From contig NZ_JYIJ01000019.1 in NCBI RefSeq assembly GCF_001543895.1, positions 992,001-1,056,000 of the forward strand: DNA of 64,000 bases. Reading direction: 5' to 3'. Of this stretch, positions 25,261 to 32,165 are shown piece after piece. How positions within the stretch are numbered: position 1 is the stretch's first letter; each line of letters begins with the position of its first letter. The notes under the pieces were generated by a model. That model worked only from the letters and a program-made list of their open reading frames with translations, was not told where the DNA came from and made no database searches. Made by a program: the position numbers and the translations under genes. This stretch comes from Carbonactinospora thermoautotrophica. Lineage in GTDB: Bacteria; Actinomycetota; Actinomycetes; Streptomycetales; Carbonactinosporaceae.

Positions 25261-25650
25261 GTTACTCCTCAAAGCTTCCAGGACTGGCGGGAAGATCCTA
25301 TCGACGGGAATGAAATGGGTAATTCGATCGCGAGGTGCCCAGATTACGGCGACGTTCTCCACGACGTCCTTGTTCTCGGCTTCTCCTGCGAGGTAATCGC
25401 AGAGGAGGTAGTCGCAAAGAACGTTAGTGACGGGATGCAGCCGGCTGCCCAGGTCGAACCACGCAGTGGACGCCTGTCTCGGCCAGGGTTTCCCGAACCG
25501 CCACTGTTTCCGGCGAAGTACCAGGTTTCACGACTCCAGCCGGGAACTGCCACGAGATGCCAGCGGCGTCCTCGCCACGTCGACACACGACCAGGACAGC
25601 GATGGCGACCCTCAGCTGTGCCGGGTTGTGGTCACAGTGCGGGGCGCTCC
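25261..25650 (-). pseudogene. Truncated, frameshifted XRE-Nudix relic
   Basis: The minus strand encodes the C-terminal Nudix half of a protein resembling actinomycete XRE-Nudix regulators. It begins near 25650 without a start or helix-turn-helix: VAIAVLVVCRRGEDAAG, ISWQFPAGVVKPG, AVRETLAETGVHCVV. One frame change near 25460 follows, then LGSRLHPVTNVLCDYLLCDY, NVAVIWAPRDRITHFI and PVDRIFPPVLEALRSN. It ends directly at the ATG of the intact Nudix gene, in frame. The changed Nudix box (Thr for Glu, Ala for Glu) is usual in that regulator family as I recall it. Truncation plus frameshift marks it as dead. Confidence 0.72.
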
Positions 25651-25900
25651 GTCTTCATCCGATGCCGCGTACCGCTCCCCTGCGGTAGGGCACCCGGATG
25701 GCGCGTAGGTTCAGGCCCTCCGGTGGGTGGGCGAAAGCGAGGAACCGGCCCGGCCACGGGGTGACCGCACCCTGGCCTGGGGGCCGCTTCCCCAAGCGTG
25801 CGGGCCGCGCGTGCGGGGCTTGGCTGGCCTGCCCCCGGCCGGCATCGAGCCCCGCCGCCCCCGGCCCTGCCGCTGGCTTCCGCCCGCTCAGGCCGTCCAG

Positions 25901-26764
25901 TCACCCCGGCAGGGTTTCGCCGCCGATGGGGGCGAGTACCTCGCCGGTGTAGTAACTGGACAACTGCCCGGCGGCGAAGAACACGTACGACGGGGCGATC
26001 TCGTCCGGGTGCGCGGCCCGGCCCACGGGGGCCTGCTGGCCGAACTTCTCCACCCGCTGGGCCTCGAAGGTGGCCGGGATGAGGGGGGTCCAGACCGGTC
26101 CGGGGGCGACCGCGTTCACCCGGATCCCGCGGTCGCGGAGGTTCTGCGCCAGCGCGTAGGTGAAGGCGTTGACCGCGCCCTTGGTGGCGGAGTAGTCCAG
26201 CAGGGACTTGTTGCCGCGCAGCCCGTTGATCGAGGACGTGTTGATGATCGCCCCGTCCTCCGGCAGGTGGGGGAGCGCCGCCTTGGTGCACCAGAAGTAG
26301 CTGTAGATGTTGGTCCGGAACGTGCGGTCCCACTGCTCGGTGGAGAGCTCGGTCAGGTCCTTCACCGGCTGCTGGTACGCGATGTTGTTGACCAGGATGT
26401 CGAGTCGACCCAGCTCGTCGACGGTGCGCCGGACGGCCGCCACGCAGTTCTCCTCCGCGGAGAGGTCGCTCCGGATGGTCAGGCACCGGCGGCCGGCCTC
26501 CCGGACCAGCCGTGCGGTGTGCTCGGCGTCGGCGTCCTCCTCCTCGGACAGGTACGTGATGGCCACGTCCGCGCCCTCCTTGGCGAACGCCACCGCCACC
26601 GCCCGGCCGATGCCGGAGTCCCCGCCGGTGATCAGCGCCACCCGGTCCCGCAGCAGGTCGCGCCCGACGTACCCGCGCATCTCGTCGCGCGGTTCGGGGG
26701 TCATCTCACCGGTCCGCCCGGGGTACGGCTGTTCCTGGGGCGGCTGCTGCCCGCTCTCCGTCAC
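25901..26764 (-). CDS. Short-chain dehydrogenase (stress-type SDR)
   Basis: This 287-residue SDR resembles the YhxC/YdaD general-stress subgroup. After about 40 polar residues it has LITGGDSGIGRAVAVAFAKEGADVA for cofactor binding, VNNIA, SSINGL with the catalytic Ser, and YSATKGAV with Tyr-x3-Lys. It ends with an APIGGETLPG tail typical of the subgroup. The GTG at 26764 has GGGAGG about 7 bases upstream, so the longer frame is rejected. It is divergent from the STAS gene, with the 13-base tandem repeat in between. Its substrate is unknown. Confidence 0.87.
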   Translation of the reverse strand: MTESGQQPPQEQPYPGRTGEMTPEPRDEMRGYVGRDLLRDRVALITGGDSGIGRAVAVAFAKEGADVAITYLSEEEDADAEHTARLVREAGRRCLTIRSDLSAEENCVAAVRRTVDELGRLDILVNNIAYQQPVKDLTELSTEQWDRTFRTNIYSYFWCTKAALPHLPEDGAIINTSSINGLRGNKSLLDYSATKGAVNAFTYALAQNLRDRGIRVNAVAPGPVWTPLIPATFEAQRVEKFGQQAPVGRAAHPDEIAPSYVFFAAGQLSSYYTGEVLAPIGGETLPG

Positions 26765-26898
26765 GATGCGCCTCCCCTGGTCGGTTCCGGCGCGGTATAC
26801 CCGCGAGCGGTCAGGGAAAACGGCCGAATCACTCCCCACCAGGACGGAAGCCACGCAGAATGCGCAGGAGATGGTCTGTGGGGCCATCGGATGGCAGT

Positions 26899-26950
26899 GT
26901 CTTCCCGAAAGGTCGTCCAGAAAGGTCTTCCAGAAGGGTCTTCCGGAAAG
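26899..26950 (+). repeat. Four tandem 13-base repeats in a promoter region
   Basis: Four 13-base units follow each other without gaps, starting at 26899, 26912, 26925 and 26938. The consensus is GTCTTCCNGAAAG with at most two changes per unit. Each unit has an imperfect CTTCC-N-GAAAG palindrome at its centre. The array ends 53 bases before the STAS start and lies in the divergent gap to the SDR gene, so it could be a multi-site operator. It is not part of a supported coding region. Confidence 0.8.
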
Positions 26951-27003
26951 CGCACAGAGCTGATTCGTTGATTCGGTCGCAGGGACGAAGGCCAGGAGCG
27001 AAC

Positions 27004-27357
27004 GTGGAGCTGTCGCTACCCACCCGCTACGAAGACGGGTTCGCGATCATCGAGGTGGTCGGCGAGGTGGACGTGTACTCGGCTCCCGAGTTACGCAAGT
27101 GCATCAGCGACCTCGTTGACGAGGGCTACATCCACCTGATCCTCGATCTCAACGGCATCCGGTTCTTCGATTCCACTGGCCTGGGAGTGCTGGCCGGCGG
27201 ACTGAAGCGGGTACGGTCCCGCCGGGGCTCGCTCCGCCTGGTCTGCACCAGCGAGCGGGTGCTGCGGCCGTTCCGCATCACCGGCCTGCACAAGGTGTTC
27301 GCCATCCACGCGTCCACGGAGGAGGCGATCAGGGCGGCAGGCCGGAAAGGGGCTTGA
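27004..27357 (+). CDS. STAS-domain anti-sigma factor antagonist
   Basis: This 117-residue single STAS domain protein has the classical features: the opening strand FAIIEVVGEVDVYSAPELR, the strand HLILDLNGIRFFDSTGLGVL with the phospho-acceptor Ser in D-S-T-G-L-G, and RLVCTSERVLRPFRITGL. It should act in partner switching by binding a HATPase-type anti-sigma factor when dephosphorylated. The GTG at 27004 has AGGAG 6 bases upstream. It is 54 bases before the SpoIIE-type phosphatase with its own HATPase domain, so the pair probably works together. Confidence 0.92.
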   Translation: MELSLPTRYEDGFAIIEVVGEVDVYSAPELRKCISDLVDEGYIHLILDLNGIRFFDSTGLGVLAGGLKRVRSRRGSLRLVCTSERVLRPFRITGLHKVFAIHASTEEAIRAAGRKGA

Positions 27358-27411
27358 CAGCCGGAAGACCGCGCCTCCACCCTCCCTCCACGCCACGGAA
27401 GGACGTACGCA

Positions 27412-28956
27412 GTGACCGCATTCCTCCACGGCCAGGAGTCCTGGTTCCCGGTTCCCGAGGTGTTCGATCACGCGCCCGCCCTGCTCGCGGTCACGCGGGG
27501 CCCGCGCCACATCCTCGAGTACACCAACGCCGCGTACGTCGAGGTGTTCGGCCCTCGGCAGACCGGCATCCCGGTGGGCGTGGCCTTCCCCGAGCTGGTC
27601 AGCCAGGGCGTGATCGCGCTCATGGACGAGGTGTACCGGACCGGACAGCCGCACTCGATCCGGTCGGCGCGCATCGACTACCGGGTCCAGGGCACCGGCG
27701 CCTGGCGGCGGGGATACTTCACCGTGGTGTACGCGCCGCTGCGCAGCGGGCAGGGACAGGTCGAGGGCATCCTGGTGTTCGCCGTCGACGTCACCGACCA
27801 GGTGCGGGCCAACGAACGGCTGCGGGAGAGCGAGCGCCGGTTGCGCCGGACCGCGCTCACCCTGCAACGCAGCATGCTGCCGCAGCAGGTGCACCAGCCG
27901 GACGAGCTGCGGGTCGCCACCCGCTACCTGCCCGGCAGCGTCGAGGCCGAGGTGGGTGGCGACTGGTACGACGTGATCCCGCTCGGCGCGGGCCGCACCG
28001 CCCTGGTGATCGGCGACGTGATGGGGCGCGGCGTGCGGGCCGCGGCCGTGATGGGCCAGCTGCGCAGCGCGATCCGCGCGTACGCCCGGCTCGACCTGCC
28101 CCCGCACGAGGTGCTGCACCTGCTCTGCGGGCTCGTCGCCGACATGGCGGAAGCCCAGATCGCCACCTGCGTGTACGCGGTGTTCGACCCGCATGAGGAC
28201 CAGCTGCAGTACGCGGTCGCCGGTCATCTGCCGCCGCTCGTCGTGTGCCCGGACGGCGGGGTGCACCGCCTGGACGGCGCGAGCGGGCCGCCGTTGGGGG
28301 CGGAGGGCTGGCCGTACCATTCGCGCACCGAGCACCTGCCGTCCGGCTCCACGGTCGTCTTCTACACCGACGGGCTGGTCGAGCGGCGCGGCGGCGACAT
28401 CGACGACGGTGTGGACCGGCTCGCCCGCGCGTTGGAGAACGCGGTGGGCGACCCCGACGCCGTGTGCGAACACCTGCTGGCGAGCATGCGCGTCCCGCAC
28501 TCGCACGACGACGACGTGGCGTTGCTGGTGATGCAGCTCCCCGTGTGGGACGGCGCGTGGGCGAACGTGTACCGGGGCGCGGCGCTCGACCTGCTGGGCG
28601 GCAACGAGGTGGCCTCCCGCGCCCGGGCGTTCGCCTGCGGTGTGCTGTCCAGCTGGCGGTTGCCGCCCGACCTGCAGGACAAGGGCGTGCTCGCGGTCAG
28701 TGAACTGGTCGCGAACGCCCTCACCCATGGGTCGCCACCGCTCAAGCTGCGGCTGCGGCGCACGGACAAGCGGCTGATCGTGGAGGTGCACGACGGCACC
28801 GAGCACATGCCGCGGCTGTGCCGCCCGGCGCTCACCGACGAGAGGGGCCGCGGCATGTCCATCGTCGCGTCGATCTCCAACTCCTGGGGCGCGCGCCGTA
28901 CGCCGGACGGCAAGGCCGTCTGGTGCGAGTTCATGTTCCCCGAGCCGCGGGCGTAG
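27412..28956 (+). CDS. PAS-PP2C(SpoIIE)-HATPase regulatory phosphatase
   Basis: This 514-residue cytoplasmic signalling protein has three domains. A PAS domain covers about 20-135 (LLAVTRGPRHILEYTNAAY to VEGILVFAVDVTDQ). A SpoIIE-type PP2C phosphatase covers about 165-375 (EVGGDWYDVIPL, VIGDVMGRG and FYTDGLVERR, which carry the metal-binding Asp residues, and SHDDDVALL). A C-terminal HATPase_c kinase-like domain covers about 390-510 (VSELVANALTHG, GRGMSIVASIS). It should dephosphorylate STAS antagonists, while the HATPase may act as an anti-sigma kinase. It follows the STAS gene and ends before a strong hairpin. Confidence 0.93.
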   Translation: MTAFLHGQESWFPVPEVFDHAPALLAVTRGPRHILEYTNAAYVEVFGPRQTGIPVGVAFPELVSQGVIALMDEVYRTGQPHSIRSARIDYRVQGTGAWRRGYFTVVYAPLRSGQGQVEGILVFAVDVTDQVRANERLRESERRLRRTALTLQRSMLPQQVHQPDELRVATRYLPGSVEAEVGGDWYDVIPLGAGRTALVIGDVMGRGVRAAAVMGQLRSAIRAYARLDLPPHEVLHLLCGLVADMAEAQIATCVYAVFDPHEDQLQYAVAGHLPPLVVCPDGGVHRLDGASGPPLGAEGWPYHSRTEHLPSGSTVVFYTDGLVERRGGDIDDGVDRLARALENAVGDPDAVCEHLLASMRVPHSHDDDVALLVMQLPVWDGAWANVYRGAALDLLGGNEVASRARAFACGVLSSWRLPPDLQDKGVLAVSELVANALTHGSPPLKLRLRRTDKRLIVEVHDGTEHMPRLCRPALTDERGRGMSIVASISNSWGARRTPDGKAVWCEFMFPEPRA

Positions 28957-28979
28957 CAGGGGTCGCACCGTGCGCGGCC

Positions 28980-29008
28980 CGCCGCCGCGGGCGCGATCCG
29001 CGGCGGCG
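28980..29008 (+). terminator. GC-rich hairpin after the phosphatase gene
   Basis: Eleven bases at 28980-28990 pair perfectly with 28998-29008 around a 7-base loop. It begins 24 bases after the phosphatase stop and before the nucleotidyltransferase gene on the same strand. Confidence 0.7.
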
Positions 29009-29060
29009 CCCCACGGCTGGCGGAGAGATTGGGGTAGCCCAGATGGGGTAACCGCTGGTT

Positions 29061-29681
29061 ATGAGTGCGGAGCACGACGCGCTGCTCGAGACGTTGAAAC
29101 GGGTCGCCGTGGCGCTGAAGCGCGCCCAGATCCCGTTCGCGCTCGCCGGCTCGTACGCGGTCTATGCGCGTGGCGGGCCGCACCCGGAGCACGACGTCGA
29201 CTTCTTCCTGCAGGAACAGGACGTGGCGGAGGCGGCCCACGCGCTCGGCGAGCTCGGGCTGCGCATCGTGCATCCACCCGAGGACTGGCTGATCAAGGCA
29301 TACGACTCGGACCGGCTGGTGGATCTGATCTTCCGGGCCAACGGCCGGCCGGTCACCCGGGAGATGCTGGAGCAGGCCGAGGAGATGGACGTCGCCTCGG
29401 TGCGCATGTCGGTTCTCGACGCGACCGACCTGATGGTGGGCCGGTTGCTCGCGTTCTCCCACCATTTCTGCGACTTCTCGGCCGTGCTCCCCATGACACG
29501 GGCGATGCGGGAACAGGTGGACTGGGACAGGGTTCGGCAACAGACCGCGGACAGCCCGTTCGCGTATTCCTTCCTCGTGCTCGCCGAGCGGCTCGGTCTG
29601 GTGCCGGAGCACACGGAGCTGACCTCGATCCGTGGCGACAGGAAACCCCGGGCTGTGCCGGAGGTCGAGCATGCGCGGTGA
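29061..29681 (+). CDS. Nucleotidyltransferase-fold protein
   Basis: This 206-residue protein has the nucleotidyltransferase signature: FALAGSYAVYARGG supplies the G-S motif and EHDVDFFL the paired Asp residues. Then come WLIKAYDSDRLVDLIFRA, a third acidic strand, and a helical C-terminal half. It resembles stand-alone nucleotidyltransferases used for small-molecule or protein modification, but I cannot name the substrate. It overlaps the BON-domain gene by 11 bases and begins a compact run with a metallophosphoesterase. Confidence 0.8.
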   Translation: MSAEHDALLETLKRVAVALKRAQIPFALAGSYAVYARGGPHPEHDVDFFLQEQDVAEAAHALGELGLRIVHPPEDWLIKAYDSDRLVDLIFRANGRPVTREMLEQAEEMDVASVRMSVLDATDLMVGRLLAFSHHFCDFSAVLPMTRAMREQVDWDRVRQQTADSPFAYSFLVLAERLGLVPEHTELTSIRGDRKPRAVPEVEHAR

Positions 29682-29934
29682 AAAGGCGCCCGAGTACCGG
29701 GCGGGACACATCATGCAGCGGATCGCGGAGGACCCGCGGACCAGCGAGATGGGCATCCACATCGCCATGCACGCGGGCTGGCTGGTGGTCTCGGGCGTGG
29801 TGTCGACCCCGCAACGCCGCGAGGAGATCCTGCGCGTCATCCGAGAGGAGGCTCCGGAGCTGCGGATCCGGGACGAGGTGCAGATCGCGGGCGCGGGTGC
29901 CGGCGACCCGGAGGACGAGGAGACGCTGACGTGA
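29671..29934 (+). CDS. BON-domain protein
   Basis: This 87-residue protein consists of one BON domain (about 10-75): HIMQRIAEDPRTSEMGIHIAM, then the strand GWLVVSGVVSTPQRREEIL and a final strand. BON domains usually bind phospholipid or other ligands. It has no signal peptide. The ATG at 29671 lies inside the end of the nucleotidyltransferase gene, and the stop overlaps the metallophosphoesterase GTG as GTGA, so translation of all three is coupled. Confidence 0.85.
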   Translation: MRGEKAPEYRAGHIMQRIAEDPRTSEMGIHIAMHAGWLVVSGVVSTPQRREEILRVIREEAPELRIRDEVQIAGAGAGDPEDEETLT

Positions 29935-30677
29935 ACTCTTCGATACGCATCGCGGCGATCGGAGACCTCCACATGGGGGAGGACAACCGGAACCGGCTGC
30001 GGCCGGCGCTGGAGCGCCTCCGTGACCGGGCCGATGTGCTGCTGCTCGCCGGTGACCTCACCAAGCACGGCACCAGCGACGAGGCCGCGGTCGTCCGCGA
30101 CGAGTTCAGCGACCTGGATGTGCCGGTCATCGCGGTGCTCGGCAACCACGACTACCACTCCGACGAGCAGAACAAGATCGCCAGGGTGCTCCGCGAGGGC
30201 GGCATCAAGGTGCTGGAGGGCGACGGCGTCGTACTGGACATCCACGGGCAGCGGCTCGGCGTGGCCGGTGTGAAGGGGTTCTGCGGCGGGTTCGTCGGCC
30301 GGTGCGCCAGCGAGTTCGGCGAGCCGCAGATGAAGGCGTTCATCCGGCACGCCAAGGAAGTCGCCGGCCGGCTGCGCGAGGCGCTGGAGGGGCTGGACGC
30401 CGACGTGCGGGTCGCGCTCACGCACTACGCCCCGGTGGAGGACACGCTCGCCGGCGAACCGCTGGAGATCTACCCGTTCCTCGGCAGCTACCTGCTTGCC
30501 GAAGCCATCGACGACGCGGAAGTCGACCTCGCCATCCACGGGCACGCCCACCACGGTTGCGAGCGGGGGATGACCGCCGGCGGGGTGCGGGTCCGCAACG
30601 TCGCGCAGCCCGTGCTCCGGCGCGCGTACGCCGTGTACTCCATGAACGGCTTCGGTCTCGAACCCGAACACCCATAG
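29931..30677 (+). CDS. Metallophosphoesterase
   Basis: This 248-residue calcineurin-like phosphoesterase has the full set of metal motifs. They are IAAIGDLHMGE (D-x-H), LLLAGDLTKHG (GD), VLGNHDYHSD (GNHD), ALTHYAPVE and IHGHAHHG (GHxH). The GTG start overlaps the preceding stop. It could act on phosphomonoesters, phosphodiesters or nucleotides; sequence alone does not decide. Grouping with a nucleotidyltransferase and a BON protein suggests nucleotide-linked turnover of one product, which is inference. Confidence 0.9.
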   Translation: MNSSIRIAAIGDLHMGEDNRNRLRPALERLRDRADVLLLAGDLTKHGTSDEAAVVRDEFSDLDVPVIAVLGNHDYHSDEQNKIARVLREGGIKVLEGDGVVLDIHGQRLGVAGVKGFCGGFVGRCASEFGEPQMKAFIRHAKEVAGRLREALEGLDADVRVALTHYAPVEDTLAGEPLEIYPFLGSYLLAEAIDDAEVDLAIHGHAHHGCERGMTAGGVRVRNVAQPVLRRAYAVYSMNGFGLEPEHP

Positions 30678-30712
30678 CTCGATCAGCGAACCGATTGGCT
30701 TGAAGGCGCGTG

Positions 30713-31270
30713 ATGACCAGACGCCCCGAGACCCTGACCTCCCTGCTGTGCGCCTACCACCGTGACCTGGGGTGGTTGTTCGGCGCGTTGGGGCAGATCG
30801 ACCACCCGGAGCGGGAGGAGCGGCTCGTCGGCAAGCTTGTCCTGGAGATGCTCCGCCACTTCATGATCGAGGAGCGGTACCTGCACCCGATCGTCACGCA
30901 GGCCTTCCGGGACGGCGTCACCCGGGTCCGGGAGGAGAGGGTCGAGCGGGATCACGCTGAGGAGGCCATGCGTATGCTCGAGCGCGTCGACCTGAGCGAC
31001 CAGCGCGCCGAGGAACTGCTGCACGCCCTGGGGCAGGGCTTCGAGCGGCACGTCGAGTTCCAGGAGGAGGAACTGTTCCCGGCCCTGGAACGCACGCTGT
31101 CCCCGAACCAGCTCGCCGCCCTGGCCAGGGCGGCCGCCCAGACCCGCGAGCCCGGCGCCTCCCATTCCCACCCGATGGCGCCCGGCGGGAAGAGCGACCT
31201 CCTCACCCCGCGCGAGGGGCTGGTGGACCGCATCCACCAAGCCCTGTGGCAGCAGTGGACGGCACGGTAG
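30713..31270 (+). CDS. Hemerythrin HHE-domain protein (second)
   Basis: This 185-residue hemerythrin-like helical bundle has candidate iron ligands in AYHRDLGWLF, LRHFMIEERYLHP, ERDHAEEAM and FERHVEFQEEELFPALE. The tail after residue 135 is polar and ends RIHQALWQQW. A GTG at 30710 directly precedes the chosen ATG. It follows the metallophosphoesterase by 35 bases on the same strand. It is different in sequence from the hemerythrin at 8.1-8.7 kb and is not a recent duplicate. Confidence 0.87.
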   Translation: MTRRPETLTSLLCAYHRDLGWLFGALGQIDHPEREERLVGKLVLEMLRHFMIEERYLHPIVTQAFRDGVTRVREERVERDHAEEAMRMLERVDLSDQRAEELLHALGQGFERHVEFQEEELFPALERTLSPNQLAALARAAAQTREPGASHSHPMAPGGKSDLLTPREGLVDRIHQALWQQWTAR

Positions 31271-31329
31271 AAAGACAGCGCGCGCCGACCCCGGTCGCGC
31301 TGGTCGGGGCAGGCGCCCGGCCGGCTGCC

Positions 31330-31509
31330 GGGGTATGAGCGCCGGCTCGTCGAGGGGCCGTGGCCGCTGCGCGTATTCGCCCAGCGCCTGCGCGGCAGGG
31401 CCTGGTTCGTGGACCGGCGGCAGGTGGAGCGAGCGGTGCTTCCCCGGCCGCATCGACCTCGAGGTCGGGGTCGACCAGGTGCTCAGGATGGCGGGGCTGT
31501 TGGGTTGAC
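31330..31509 (+). pseudogene. Possible broken small gene
   Basis: Two frames join into one plausible protein if a base is lost near 31436. The first gives GPWPLRVFAQRLRGRAWFVD and the second CFPGRIDLEVGVDQVLRMAG followed by a stop. The amino-acid composition looks protein-like, with a sensible hydrophobic pattern, but I do not recognise the family. No ribosome site is clear. This is weak support from composition alone. Confidence 0.28.
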
Positions 31510-31548
31510 AAAAGGTTGTGTCAGGTTTGACCAGGGTACGGACGAGGC

Positions 31549-32133
31549 GTGGCACTCCTCTCGAAGGGGGGATCGCCAGGCGACGCTGACGCCCCGCGCG
31601 TCGTCTCGGAGGAGACCCGCAAGGAGCGCGTCGACCGGGAGCTGCAGGAGCTGCTCCAAGGGTTGCGCGTCGCCCTGCCGGGTGTGCAGGTGCTGTTCGC
31701 GTTCCTGCTGACGGTGCCGTTCGCGTCCGGGTTCGCCCGGGCCAACCAGTTCCAGCGCCACGCCTTCGCGATCACGCTGCTGGCCGCCACGGTCTCCTCC
31801 ATCTGCTTCATCGCGCCGGCCGCCCAGCACCGCCTGCTGTTCCGCGTCACCGCCGACCAGGAGTTGCGTACCCAGATCAAGGAGCAGCTGCTGCGCCGCT
31901 CCAACTGGTACGGCATCATCGGCACCGCGAGCCTCGCGGTCGCCATGGTGGCCGCCCAGCTCATGCTGGTCGACTTCCTCTTCGGCCGCTACCCCGCGGT
32001 GACCGTGGCCGCTGCCGTGGCGTTCCTCGCCACCTGGAGTTGGATGGTGCAGCCGCTGCTCAACCGGTTCGGCATGCGGCGGGTCGCGGCGATCCGGAAA
32101 GGGAACCGGAGTGGCCGCGCGGCTGCGTCGTAG
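31549..32133 (+). CDS. DUF6328-like integral membrane protein
   Basis: This 194-residue membrane protein starts with a charged amphipathic segment (about 15-40, EETRKERVDRELQELLQGL). Four likely transmembrane helices follow, near 45-62 (VQVLFAFLLTVPFAS), 73-95, 124-145 and 150-170. It resembles the DUF6328 family of actinomycetes, of unknown function. The GTG at 31549 is the first start in frame, with only a weak ribosome site (GGACGAGG). It converges with the VirD4-like gene, with just 32 bases between stops. Confidence 0.82.
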   Translation: MALLSKGGSPGDADAPRVVSEETRKERVDRELQELLQGLRVALPGVQVLFAFLLTVPFASGFARANQFQRHAFAITLLAATVSSICFIAPAAQHRLLFRVTADQELRTQIKEQLLRRSNWYGIIGTASLAVAMVAAQLMLVDFLFGRYPAVTVAAAVAFLATWSWMVQPLLNRFGMRRVAAIRKGNRSGRAAAS

Positions 32134-32165
32134 CGATCGGGGACCACCCAGCAGCGCACGGCAGG

